Of a DNA stretch of 64,000 nt, positions 8,751 to 17,012 are shown one piece after another. The stretch is from the NCBI RefSeq assembly GCF_030813695.1, contig NZ_JAUSVA010000002.1, forward strand, positions 7,029,501-7,093,500, written 5' to 3'. How positions within the stretch are numbered: position 1 is the stretch's first letter; each line of letters opens with the position of its first letter. This DNA is from Kitasatospora herbaricolor (lineage in GTDB: Bacteria; Actinomycetota; Actinomycetes; Streptomycetales; Streptomycetaceae). The position numbers and the translations under genes are program-made. The notes below the pieces were generated by a model, which was not told the DNA's origin, made no database searches, and was given only the letters and a program-made list of their open reading frames with translations.

Positions 8751-9167
8751 TCAGAGTCTCCGGAGTCCTTCGCGAACGGCCGTGAGCAGGCCGAGGTTCA
8801 CGCCGCCGCCGCCCGCGGCCACCGAGAGCGGTGCGCGGGCGAGCAGCAGGCCCTGGGCGATCAGGTCGCCCAGCAGGATCTTGGTCACCGAGATCGGCAG
8901 GTTGAGACCGGCGGCCACCTCGGCCACCGCGGCCGGGCGGCGGCAGCGGTCCAGGATGAGTCGGTGCTCGGGCTGGAGCCCGCGCGGGGTCCGGCCGGCT
9001 CGGCCGAACTCCGCGCGGGGGCCGTCCTGGACGGTCGTCAGCACGGTGATGAGGGTGAGGTCGTCGCGCTCGGGCGAGGTCCGGCCCCGGGTGATGGTGT
9101 AGGGGCGCACCATCGTGCCCGTCAGGTCGTCGTCGTCCTCCTCCTCGTCGCTCCAGTGCGGCCTCAC
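8751..9167 (-). CDS. cvnC: DUF742 protein (CvnC-like)
   Basis: A 138-residue DUF742 protein with an acidic N-terminus (SDEEEDDDDL) followed by the family pattern VRPYTITRGRT and a winged-helix-like C-terminal half (LILDRCRRPAAVAEVAAGLNLPISVTKILLGDLIAQGLL). It starts with GTG overlapping the cvnB stop by four bases (GTGA), so translation is coupled. CvnC proteins are required parts of conservon complexes but have no known enzymatic activity. Confidence 0.92.
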   Translation of the reverse strand: MRPHWSDEEEDDDDLTGTMVRPYTITRGRTSPERDDLTLITVLTTVQDGPRAEFGRAGRTPRGLQPEHRLILDRCRRPAAVAEVAAGLNLPISVTKILLGDLIAQGLLLARAPLSVAAGGGGVNLGLLTAVREGLRRL

Positions 9168-9598
9168 CCGCGGCCACCCCGGGCGGCGAACGCGTCGAAC
9201 TCCGAGCGGGCCGGGGTGGTCAGCTTCTGGCCGACCTGCTGGACGAGGGTGTGCATGGCCATCGACATGACCTCGGCGTCGACGTCCTGGGAGGCCACCA
9301 CCGCGAGGTGGGTGCCCTGGGCGGCCGCGATGATGAACAGCCAGAGGTCGGCGAGCTCGACGATCACCTGGTGGACCTGGCCGCCGTCGAAGAGCTGTCC
9401 GACACCGCGGGCCAGGCTCTGCTGGCCGGTGGCGACGGCGGCGAGCCGCTCGGCGTCCGACCGGTCGATGCTGCGGGAGTGGCTGACCACCAGGCCGTCG
9501 TCGGAGAGCAGAACGGCGTGCCGGGTGCCGGCCACCGAGTCGACGAGTCCGTCCAGCAGCCAGTCCAGGTCCTGATGGGTGGCTATCGTGCGCGTCAT
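9164..9598 (-). CDS. cvnB: roadblock/LC7 domain protein (CvnB-like)
   Basis: A 144-residue roadblock/LC7 protein. The pattern LDWLLDGLVDSVAGTRHAVLLSDDGLVVSHS is typical of bacterial roadblock proteins that sit next to a small GTPase and act as a MglB-like partner. Its ATG overlaps the cvnA stop (ATGA). The order cvnA-cvnB-cvnC-cvnD with two overlapping junctions identifies the locus as a conservon. Confidence 0.93.
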   Translation of the reverse strand: MTRTIATHQDLDWLLDGLVDSVAGTRHAVLLSDDGLVVSHSRSIDRSDAERLAAVATGQQSLARGVGQLFDGGQVHQVIVELADLWLFIIAAAQGTHLAVVASQDVDAEVMSMAMHTLVQQVGQKLTTPARSEFDAFAARGGRG

Positions 9599-12543
9599 GT
9601 CCGGTCTTCCGTCCTAGGGGTGTTGGGATCCGTCAGCGATCCGTCCCACGGGGACGGGCTCGGTGCGGGAACTGCGGGGTGCTGCTGGTTTCCGGTCTCC
9701 TCGCCCTGGCCGCGCGCGGCCCGGGACTGTCGCTGGAAGGCGCCGATGGCGGCCCCGGACCGGCGTGGTGCCGGCCTGCGGAAGACGTCCTCGACGGGTG
9801 GCGGGGGCTGCGCGGGCAGGCCCTGCCCGGGCGGCGGCAGCCGGAGTTCGGCGGCCAGGTGGGCCTGCCGGACCCGGCGCGGCAGCGGCTTCTCGTCGGC
9901 GGTCAGCGCCTCGCCGGACTGCCCGCCGTGGCCGTACGCGTCGGGCGGCGAGGCCCAGGAGGGCCGGGCCGCCGGCCGGTCGTGCCCGGTGGGGGCGTGC
10001 TCGGCGTACGGGTGGGTGGTGCCGTGGTGACCGTCGTCGGCGTACCCGGCGACCGGCGCGGCGGGCTCCGGGAGGCCGAACGCGGACGCCGGGGCGGCCT
10101 CGCCCGGGAAGGCGTCCGCCGGGTACCCGGCCACGGGGAAGCCGTCGGTGGGGAAGCCCGGGACGGGCAGCCCGGGTGTCACCGGCCGGTCCGTCCTGAA
10201 CCGGTCGCCCGGGAAGCCGTCGCCCGGGAAGCCGTCCGCAGCCAGCGCGTCCGCACCGAAGCCGTCCCTCCCGAAGCCGTCCGCGCCGAAGCCGGCGGCC
10301 TGGCGGCCGCGGCGCGGGTGGTCGGCGCCGGAGTACTGGGCCTCGGCGAACTCGGCCTCGGCGTAGGTGGGTTCGGCGAAGCCGGGTTCGCGGTGGTCGG
10401 CGCCCGGCAGTTCCGGCAGCGGCAGCACGGTGGCCGTCGGCTCCGGCAGCGCCGCCGGGACGCCGGCCAGCGCCCGGCCGCGGTTGCGGGAGGGCAGCGG
10501 GATCGGCTCGACGGGTGCGGCGTTCTCGTGCTCCGGGTTGCCGTCCGAGACCAGCTCGGCCGGGACGAGCACGACGACCCGGGTGCCACCGAAGGCGGAC
10601 GGGCGGAACTCCACCCGCAGGCCGGAGTTGGCCGCGAGCCGGGCCACCACGTAGAAGCCGAGGCGGATGTCGTCGGCCTTGGCCAGTACGTCCATCCGGG
10701 GCGGCCGGCTCATCAGCTCGTTGGCCGCGGCGAACTGCTCCGGGTCCATGCCCAGGCCGCGGTCCTCGATCTCGATGGCCAGGCCGCGTCCGACCACGGC
10801 GGCCCGCACCTCGACCGGCGTGGGCGGCCGGGAGAAGGTGGCGGCGTTCTCCATCAGCTCGGCGAGCACGTGGGCGACCGGGCCGACCGCGCGCTCGGAC
10901 AGCCACGGGCTGCCCTCCACGTCCAGCATGATCCGGCGGTAGTCCTGCACCTCGCCCTGGGCGGAGCGGAGCACGTCGAGCAGCGGGACGGGCTTGCGCC
11001 AGCGGCGCTGGGGCTGGCCGCCGGCGAGGATCACCAGGTTCTCCTCGTAGCGGCGCAGCCGGGCGGTCAGGTGGTCGAGGTCGAAGAGGCCCTCCAGGAC
11101 CTCCGGGTCCTCGTGCCGGCGCTCCAGCTCGTCCAGCTTCTTGAGCTGGAGGCCGATCAGCAGCTGGGTGCGGCGGGCGATCCGCTGGAGCAGCCGCTCG
11201 AAGCCGCGGTACTGGTCGGCCTGCCGGACGGCGGTCTCCAGGGCACTGGTGCGCGCCAGGTTGAGCGCGTGGCCGAGCTGGCCGAGCTCGTCCGTCCCGG
11301 TGGCGTCGCGCTGCTCGCCGACGGCCCGGCTCTCGGCCTCCACGTCGACCTGCTCGCCGCGGCCGAGGCGTTCCACCACCTCGGGCAGGGTGCGCTCCAA
11401 CTCCTCCGCCTGGCCCTGCAGATCGAGGATCCGGCGGCGCAGCGAGCGGGTCAGCCGCCAGGTGGTGATGATCACCGCGACCACCGCGAGCAGGCCGACC
11501 AGGCTGGTCAGCGCGACCTTGACGAGCAGCGCGATGATGCTCGACTTGCCGACCTCCACCACACCGGCGGTACGGGTCTCCATCAGCTTCACCAGCTGCG
11601 GGTTGACCTGGTCGACGGCCTGGCGCCACTGCTCCTGGAGCGGCGGGAGCTTGACCCCGCCGCTCGCGTCGGTGGCGGCCGGGCGCATCAGCGCCTGCTC
11701 GACGGTGGCCTTCGCCTGCCAGGCGGCGCTGTTGGTCAGCGCCTGCCAGGCAGGGGCCTCGGCGGCCGGCAGGTACGGGGTGATCTTCGTGGTGAGCAGG
11801 AACGACTGGTTGCCGATGGACTGCTGGACCAGCTGGAGCTCCAGGGTGCTGAGCTTGCCGCTCGGCCAGCCGCGGGCCAGCACGGCGTCCTCGCGGGCGA
11901 GCATCTCCTTGGCCCAGAAGGCGTCGACCAGGGCCCGGGAGATGTACGTCATCTCACCGTTGTCCACGTGGCTGAGCGCGGTGAACAGCGAGAGGTCCAC
12001 CGAGATGAGGTCGGTGTAGTAGCTGAACACCGCCTGCTGGTCGGCCGAGCCGCGGTCGATCATGGCGCGCTGCGCGGGCAGCTGCGTCATCGCCTGGCGG
12101 GCCTGGAACACCGCCGACCGGACCTCGGGCGGGGCGTCCGCGGCGACGTCCTCGGAGAGCGCCTGGAAGGTCCGGACGGCCTCGTCGGTCAGCTGGCGCT
12201 GGCGGCGCAGGGCCTCGGTGGAGGCGCCCGGGTCGACCAGTGCCTCGGCGCTCAGCCGGCGCTCCTCCTGGAGGTTGTAGTACACGATGTTGGACGGCTG
12301 TCCGGCCTTCTGGGCCAGCAGGCCCTGCCCGGCCTGCCGCTGGAAGTCGAAGACGGTCTGGCCGCTGGTCACCGCCCAGAGCGCGGCGAGTGCGAGGCCC
12401 GGGACCACCGCCAGGACGAGGAGCGCCGTTCGCAGGGACAGCCTCGGGGGCTTCTTTCCGGCTCTGCCGCCCCTGGGGCTCGGCGGCCCGGCGGCCGCCC
12501 CCTGACCAGGTGAAGCGGTCCGCCGATTGGCACGCGCGCGCAG
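9595..12543 (-). CDS. cvnA: conservon sensor histidine-kinase-like protein (CvnA-like)
   Basis: A membrane sensor of the nitrate/sulfonate-sensing conservon kinase family. In order: a basic cytoplasmic start, one TM segment (coded near 12430-12370), an extracytoplasmic sensing domain with QPSNIVYYNLQEERRLSAEAL, a second TM (near 11530-11450), a HAMP-like linker, a HATPase_c domain (MENAATF, EDRGLGMD, LGFYVVARLA, FGGTRV) and a long disordered tail. I see no classical phospho-acceptor His box, as in other CvnA proteins. No ATG, GTG or TTG lies in frame before the first TM. The first GTG (12408) would start inside that TM, so I chose CTG at 12543, which has GAGGAG six bases upstream. The start remains uncertain. 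Confidence 0.88.
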   Translation of the reverse strand: MRARANRRTASPGQGAAAGPPSPRGGRAGKKPPRLSLRTALLVLAVVPGLALAALWAVTSGQTVFDFQRQAGQGLLAQKAGQPSNIVYYNLQEERRLSAEALVDPGASTEALRRQRQLTDEAVRTFQALSEDVAADAPPEVRSAVFQARQAMTQLPAQRAMIDRGSADQQAVFSYYTDLISVDLSLFTALSHVDNGEMTYISRALVDAFWAKEMLAREDAVLARGWPSGKLSTLELQLVQQSIGNQSFLLTTKITPYLPAAEAPAWQALTNSAAWQAKATVEQALMRPAATDASGGVKLPPLQEQWRQAVDQVNPQLVKLMETRTAGVVEVGKSSIIALLVKVALTSLVGLLAVVAVIITTWRLTRSLRRRILDLQGQAEELERTLPEVVERLGRGEQVDVEAESRAVGEQRDATGTDELGQLGHALNLARTSALETAVRQADQYRGFERLLQRIARRTQLLIGLQLKKLDELERRHEDPEVLEGLFDLDHLTARLRRYEENLVILAGGQPQRRWRKPVPLLDVLRSAQGEVQDYRRIMLDVEGSPWLSERAVGPVAHVLAELMENAATFSRPPTPVEVRAAVVGRGLAIEIEDRGLGMDPEQFAAANELMSRPPRMDVLAKADDIRLGFYVVARLAANSGLRVEFRPSAFGGTRVVVLVPAELVSDGNPEHENAAPVEPIPLPSRNRGRALAGVPAALPEPTATVLPLPELPGADHREPGFAEPTYAEAEFAEAQYSGADHPRRGRQAAGFGADGFGRDGFGADALAADGFPGDGFPGDRFRTDRPVTPGLPVPGFPTDGFPVAGYPADAFPGEAAPASAFGLPEPAAPVAGYADDGHHGTTHPYAEHAPTGHDRPAARPSWASPPDAYGHGGQSGEALTADEKPLPRRVRQAHLAAELRLPPPGQGLPAQPPPPVEDVFRRPAPRRSGAAIGAFQRQSRAARGQGEETGNQQHPAVPAPSPSPWDGSLTDPNTPRTEDRT
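10192..10296 (-). repeat. 15-bp repeat coding DGFxx pentapeptides in the CvnA tail
   Basis: The C-terminal tail of the CvnA-like protein contains seven consecutive five-residue units of the type D-G-F-G/P-x, coded by an imperfect 15-bp repeat with the recurring core GAAGCCGTC on the plus strand. Looser PGFPTDGFP-type units continue to about 10090. The segment is probably disordered. Confidence 0.7.
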
Positions 12544-13211
12544 AGCATTCTCCTCGGGGATGGCGGTAGGCCCGTCGGGACGACCGTCTGGAGTATGGCT
12601 TTTGACGAAGCGATACTAGTCATACTGTGTTACGGGAGTGAAAGTGAGCCCGTCCTATGGACGTCGGGCGGGCATAGCCCGAGGTGACCTTCACGGTTCG
12701 TGCACGACGTCCGGACCGGTCAACTGCACCGGCCCGGACCGATGTACATGACGGGCGGCGCCGGCACCCGCGGGCCGGGCAGCGGCGCCCGTGCAGCGGC
12801 GACGGCGGAACGACGTCCCGTCCTGGCGTCAGAACCGTTGCCCGGAACCGGCCCTGGCCGGGTGTCAGCGGGAGCGCGAACCCTCGGCCGGGCGCTCCCC
12901 GCTCCGGCGTCGACCGTCCCCCGGCGGGTGGCCGGGGGCCCTGCCCGGCCCGCCCGAAGAGACGCACCGGGCCTCCGTGCGGGCATCGCCGCCACCCCGT
13001 CCCCCGGCGGCCCCGCGGGCGTGGACGTCGTGGACGGTCGACAGCCGTGGCGCACGCCGGAACCGGCCGGATCAGGGCCGCCGGGGACACCCGGATCGAC
13101 ACCCGCGCGCAGTAGGGTTGACGTACCGAGGACGTTGCGGACGCCGGCATCCGGACCGGCGTCGCCCCCGGACAGTCACCCGGTTCGTCGAGAGCCGGAG
13201 ACGGGCACGCC
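12544..13211. other. 668-bp intergenic region without a convincing gene
   Basis: The region lies between the divergent cvnA-like and DUF5994 genes. Open frames exist on both strands, but their products are low-complexity Arg/Pro/Ala sequences without recognisable domains, typical of GC-rich noncoding shadows. It contains a candidate cvnA promoter near 12613-12642. A TAGGGT element at 13113-13118 could be a -10 for the DUF5994 gene, although I found no good -35. Confidence 0.6.
12613..12642 (-). promoter_or_regulatory. candidate promoter of the conservon operon
   Basis: On the minus strand, a -35-like TTCACT (12637-12642) and a -10-like TAGTAT (12613-12618) are 18 bp apart, each matching four of six consensus positions. 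The patch is distinctly AT-richer than its surroundings and lies about 70 bp upstream of the proposed CTG start. Confidence 0.4.
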
Positions 13212-13811
13212 ATGGCCACCGACCGCACCTTCCCGTACCCGATCTTCCAGGCGCCCGGCCTGCTCGGCCCGGTGGACCGCCGCGGCGCGCGGTTCACCCT
13301 CGACCCCGCGCTCTCCCACAGCGGCATGTTCGACGGTGCCTGGTGGCCGCGCTCGCGCGAGCTGGCACGCGAACTGCCCGCCCTGATCATGGCGCTGCGC
13401 CGCCGGGTCGGCCCGATCCTGCACGTCGGCGTGGAGCGGACGGCCTGGAACACCGTGCCGGACCGGATCACCGTCGACGGGCGGGTGGTGCGCGTCAACT
13501 GCTTCTCCTCCAGCGTCCACACCATCGGCGTGGGCGGCGGTCACCAGGACCACTTCCTGCTGCTGGTCGTCCCGCCGCGGACCCGGCCGACCGTGGCCCG
13601 CACCGCGATGGCCGCGGCGGCCGCCCCCGGCAACAGCACCCTGGCCGCCCGGGTCCTCACCGCCGCCTCCCTGGCCCGGCCCGCCGCGGCCGCCCGTGGC
13701 AGCAGGCGCAACGCCACCGCGAGCTGGCCGCCCCCGTGGCCGCCGCCGTGGCCGGTCCCGCTGCCGCCCGGGCCGCAGCCGCTGCCGCCGTTGCCGCAAC
13801 CGGGCGGCTGA
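13212..13811 (+). CDS. DUF5994 family protein
   Basis: A 199-residue actinobacterial protein of unknown function. The block RFTLDPALSHSGMFDGAWWPRSRELARELPAL followed by VERTAWNTVPDRITVDGRVVRV and DHFLLLVVPP is the pattern I associate with DUF5994. The last 50 residues are a Pro/Trp-rich low-complexity tail (WPPPWPPPWPVPLPPGPQP). GGAG lies about twelve bases before the ATG. The stop codon lies in one arm of an inverted repeat shared with the convergent phosphatase gene. Confidence 0.8.
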   Translation: MATDRTFPYPIFQAPGLLGPVDRRGARFTLDPALSHSGMFDGAWWPRSRELARELPALIMALRRRVGPILHVGVERTAWNTVPDRITVDGRVVRVNCFSSSVHTIGVGGGHQDHFLLLVVPPRTRPTVARTAMAAAAAPGNSTLAARVLTAASLARPAAAARGSRRNATASWPPPWPPPWPVPLPPGPQPLPPLPQPGG

Positions 13812-13855
13812 CCGGCGGGCGGCCCCGGGCGGGCGGCCGGGCGGGTCCGGTCAGC
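13807..13855. terminator. inverted repeat spanning both stop codons of a convergent gene pair
   Basis: GCTGACCGG (13807-13815) pairs with CCGGTCAGC (13847-13855). The arms contain the TGA of the DUF5994 gene and the TGA (read as TCA) of the phosphatase gene. The 31-base loop is also very GC-rich. It may act as a bidirectional terminator. Confidence 0.4.
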
Positions 13856-14978
13856 GCCCCGGCCCGGCCCCGTCGGTGCCGAGGCGCTCGACGGCGACCA
13901 GCGCGGCGTCGTCCCCGAGGTGCCCGCCGGCGTGCGCGAGCAGGTCGCGGCGCAGCTGTGCGAGCAGTGCGGCCGGGTGCTCCCGGGTCCAGCGGCCGAT
14001 CCGCTCGTCGAGGGGGTAGAAGTTCCGCCCCGCGTCGCGGGCCTCGATCACGCCGTCGGTGTACATCAGCAGCCGGTCGCCGGGCCCGAACGGGAAGACC
14101 TCCACCCGGTAGCCGTCCGGGGCGAGGTCGCCGAGGCCGAGCGGCGGGGCGGGCCGGGGGGCGGTGAGCGTGGTGACCGTGCCCCGGCGCAGCAGCAGCG
14201 GCGGCGGGTGGCCGCAGTCGACCATCCGGACCTCGGCGCCGTCGTCCGGGATGTCGAGGATCACCGCGGTGATGAAGGACTCGCCCGGGTCCCCGCCCCC
14301 GGCGGGCTGGGCGAGGTCCCAGCGGAGGCTGCCGTCCAGGTAGGTGGCCAGCTCGGGCAGGGTGGAGTGCAGGTGCGCCGCCGCCCGGAAGGCACCCAGC
14401 AGCAGGGCGGCGTCCCCGAGCGAGGCCAGCCCCTTGCCGCGGACGTCGCCGACCAGCAGCCGGGTGCCGGTGGGGGTCCGGGCGACGGCGTAGAGGTCCC
14501 CGCCGATCTGGGCCTCGGCCTCGGCGGCCAGGTAGACCGAGGCCAGCCGCAGCGGTCCGATCCGCTCGGGCAGCGGGCGCAGCAGGACCCGCTGCGCGGC
14601 CTCGGAGACCGAGCGCACCTGGTGCAGCTCCCGCTCGTGCCTGGCGCGCAGCACGCGCAGCAGCACGATGAAGGCCGACACCCCGACCAGGGCGGCGACC
14701 TGCGCCAGGTGGTTGGCGGTGGTCAGCCCGTCCCGGAGCAGGCCGATCAGGACCTGCGCGCCGACCGCCAGCAGCGCGGCCACGGTGGTGGCGAGCACCC
14801 CGCCGAAGGATGCGGCGAGTGCGGGGGCGACGATCAGCAGCGGCCCCAGGTGGATCTGCGGCGGGGCGAGGATGTCGACGACGGTGATGGCCACGATCAG
14901 CGCGAGCGGGATCACCTGCAGTGCGCGGCCGGGCCGCCACCACCCCTGAGGTCCGGGAGAGCTCCGCAGCGGGTACAC
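13851..14978 (-). CDS. membrane SpoIIE/PP2C-type serine phosphatase
   Basis: A 375-residue protein with an N-terminal membrane region of about four hydrophobic segments (ALQVIPLALIVAITVVDIL, LLIVAPALAASFGGVLATTVAALLAV, VAALVGVSAFIVLLRVL) and a C-terminal PPM/SpoIIE phosphatase domain. Metal-binding and fold motifs are visible: IGGDLYAVARTPTGTRLLVGDVRGKGL, VRMVDCGHPPPLLL, LLMYTDGVIEARD and DDAALVAVE. Start: GTG at 14978 with AGAGGAG five bases upstream. Members act on anti-anti-sigma factors in partner-switching cascades, but no such partner lies beside it. A MarR regulator is immediately upstream on the same strand. Confidence 0.9.
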   Translation of the reverse strand: MYPLRSSPGPQGWWRPGRALQVIPLALIVAITVVDILAPPQIHLGPLLIVAPALAASFGGVLATTVAALLAVGAQVLIGLLRDGLTTANHLAQVAALVGVSAFIVLLRVLRARHERELHQVRSVSEAAQRVLLRPLPERIGPLRLASVYLAAEAEAQIGGDLYAVARTPTGTRLLVGDVRGKGLASLGDAALLLGAFRAAAHLHSTLPELATYLDGSLRWDLAQPAGGGDPGESFITAVILDIPDDGAEVRMVDCGHPPPLLLRRGTVTTLTAPRPAPPLGLGDLAPDGYRVEVFPFGPGDRLLMYTDGVIEARDAGRNFYPLDERIGRWTREHPAALLAQLRRDLLAHAGGHLGDDAALVAVERLGTDGAGPGR

Positions 14979-15079
14979 GTCTCCTCTGTACACCGGGCCC
15001 GTGCGGGGCGCCACGCGGCTCGCACGGGCCCGGCCCGCCGCGGTTCGCCGGGCGGGCTGCGGGTCGGGCGGACGGTGGG

Positions 15080-15502
15080 TCAGTCGGCCGCGCCGTAGCG
15101 GGCCAGGTAGTCGGCGAACCGCGCGACGTCCTCGTCGTCCCAGTCGGTGAACCGCTCGGTGAAGGAGAGCCGCCGCTGCTCGGCGGCCTCCCGCAGCAGC
15201 GTCAGCCCGGCCTCGGTGGGCCGCAGGATCTGGCCACGCTGGTCGTCCGGGTCCGCCTCCCGGACGAGCAGCCCGAGCTTCTCCAGCGCGCCGACCTGCC
15301 GGCTCACCGTCGACTTGTCGAGCATGAAGTAGGAGGCGACGTCGGCGGCCCGGCAGCCGCCGCGCTCGTTCATCAGGTCCAGGATGCTGTAGGTGACCAG
15401 CGAGAGGTCGGGGTGGAGCTGCGAGGCCTTGTGCCGGGCCCGCCGGGCGAAGGCGGTCAGCTCCCGCTGGATGGTGTCGATCGACGACTCGCGGCCGCTC
15501 AC
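15080..15502 (-). CDS. MarR family transcriptional regulator
   Basis: A 140-residue winged-helix regulator. The recognition-helix region is DVASYFMLDKSTVSRQVGALEKLGLLVREADPDDQRGQILRPTEAG, including the conserved D-x-R of the wing. The GTG at 15502 has GAGGAGG five bases upstream. A pseudo-palindrome that fits a MarR operator lies 53 bases upstream, suggesting autoregulation. The adjacent M48 protease gene is on the same strand upstream and the phosphatase gene downstream, so regulated targets are unclear. Confidence 0.92.
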   Translation of the reverse strand: MSGRESSIDTIQRELTAFARRARHKASQLHPDLSLVTYSILDLMNERGGCRAADVASYFMLDKSTVSRQVGALEKLGLLVREADPDDQRGQILRPTEAGLTLLREAAEQRRLSFTERFTDWDDEDVARFADYLARYGAAD

Positions 15503-15554
15503 GGGCACCTCCTCGGCTTCGGGCGGACCGGCTGCCCGGTGCCGCTGACATGGT

Positions 15555-15569
15555 GTTGCACAGTACAAC
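15555..15569. promoter_or_regulatory. candidate MarR operator
   Basis: GTTGCACAGTACAAC is a 15-bp pseudo-palindrome in which six of seven positions in each arm match. It lies in the 88-bp gap between the M48 protease stop and the MarR start. Many MarR regulators bind TTG-n-A-C-n-G-T-n-CAA type sites. Confidence 0.5.
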
Positions 15570-15590
15570 GCCGGACGGGATCGGGCCTGC

Positions 15591-16775
15591 TCAGGGGGCC
15601 GGTCGCCAGGCGCGGGCGGCGGCGATCCGGCGCACCGCGCCGGGGTGGGTGGCGAAGAGCAGCTCCAGCACCCGCGGCGGGTCCACGTCGGACACGTTGG
15701 CCACCGCCAGCCTGCGCTGCATGGCGATGAACCGTTCACGGTCGCCGGTCAGCTCCAGCGCGTGCCGGTCCGCGCGCGCTTCCACCCGCCGGCTGACCGC
15801 GCACTGCGCCGGGCCGGCCAGCGCGCCGATCAGCGCCGCGCAGGCGGCCATCAGCGGCAGCACCCGCGGATCGGCGGCGGACCCGGCGTCGGCCGCCGAG
15901 AGCAGCGGCTGCCAGCCGGTCAGCAGCCCCAGCGCGCAGACCGCGCCGGCCGCCCCGAGCGCGCCGAGCAGCGTCCCCGTCAGCACGTCCCGGGCCTTCA
16001 CATGGCCCAGCTCGTGCGCCACCACCAACTCCACCTCGCCCGGGTCGGCGGTGCTCAGCAGGGTGTCGTAGGCCACGATCCGGCGGGTGGCGCCGAGACC
16101 GGAGACGTACGCGTTGAGCGCGGTCGTCCGGCGGGAGGCGTCGGCCACCAGCACGTCGCGCACCCGGACCCCGTCGCGGGCCGCCAGGGCCAGCAGGGCC
16201 TCCCGCTGCGGTCCGGGCGGCATCGGCGCGAAGCGGTTGAACACCGGCTCGACCACCAACGGGAACAGGAAGGACAGTGCGGCGGTCAGCAGCGCGGCGC
16301 CGGCCGCCGCCGGGATCCACCAGCGGTCGGGGGAGCGCTCGGTCAGGGCGAACAGGACGAACACCACGGGCAGCGCCAGTACCAGCGACAACGCCAGACC
16401 GCGCAGCGCGTCGGCGGCCCAGCCGCCCCAGCCCTGGGTGACCAGCCCGTACCCGCGGCGCACCGCGGTGACCCGGGCGCCGAAGGGCAGCGCGACGGCC
16501 TGGCCGAGCAGCACCAGGACGGCGGTGCCGGCCAGCACGGTGGCCGTCCGCCCGCCGCCGAACGGCCCGCCGGCCGCCGTCACCAGGCCGGCCCCGGCCG
16601 GGGTGAGGCCCAGCACCAGCGACAGGGCCAGGCCGGCCAGCCGCCCGCCGATCGCCCAGGGGGACTGCGCGCGGCGCAGCGCCCGCCCGCGGGCCCGCTC
16701 GGCGGGGGTGAAGTCGTCCGCCCCCGGTGCGGGGTCGGTGCCCGGTCCGGGGCCGGTGTCCGTGTCCGTGCGCAT
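15591..16775 (-). CDS. M48 family metalloprotease (CAAX/HtpX-like)
   Basis: A 394-residue membrane zinc protease of the Ste24/HtpX type. The zinc motif HELGH lies in VVAHELGHVKARD, with the third ligand region RRVEARADRHALELTGD downstream. There are about seven hydrophobic segments. The membrane-proximal signature PLVVEPVFNRFAPMP-x-G and NAYVSGLGATRRIVAYDTLL fit the family. ATG at 16775 follows GGGGAG. The protein ends with an Ala/Arg/Pro-rich tail. A role in membrane protein quality control is likely by family. The divergent neighbour is a CapA-like lipoprotein gene. Confidence 0.92.
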   Translation of the reverse strand: MRTDTDTGPGPGTDPAPGADDFTPAERARGRALRRAQSPWAIGGRLAGLALSLVLGLTPAGAGLVTAAGGPFGGGRTATVLAGTAVLVLLGQAVALPFGARVTAVRRGYGLVTQGWGGWAADALRGLALSLVLALPVVFVLFALTERSPDRWWIPAAAGAALLTAALSFLFPLVVEPVFNRFAPMPPGPQREALLALAARDGVRVRDVLVADASRRTTALNAYVSGLGATRRIVAYDTLLSTADPGEVELVVAHELGHVKARDVLTGTLLGALGAAGAVCALGLLTGWQPLLSAADAGSAADPRVLPLMAACAALIGALAGPAQCAVSRRVEARADRHALELTGDRERFIAMQRRLAVANVSDVDPPRVLELLFATHPGAVRRIAAARAWRPAP

Positions 16776-17012
16776 TCCACTCCCCGGGCTCGTGGGCCGG
16801 CAGCTGCCTGCTCCAGGATCGCGCACCGGCGGGGGCGCGCGCACCGCCGCGTCCGGCCCGGTCCGCTCGCGGGTGGGGCGCGCCGGGCCCGCGGGCGCCG
16901 TGCGGCGGCGCGGGCACCGGGTCCGCCCCGGTCGATGTGGACGCGGGGTGAAGGGCGCGAGGCCGGGTGGCGTAGTCTGTCCGCGCTCTTGCCGACCCCC
17001 GGGGGGACCTCC

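Noticed and set aside
12620..13525. 301-residue minus-strand frame covering the gap and the start of the DUF5994 gene
   Set aside because: The sequence is Arg/Pro/Ser-rich, without a Shine-Dalgarno or domain, and overlaps a well-supported gene.
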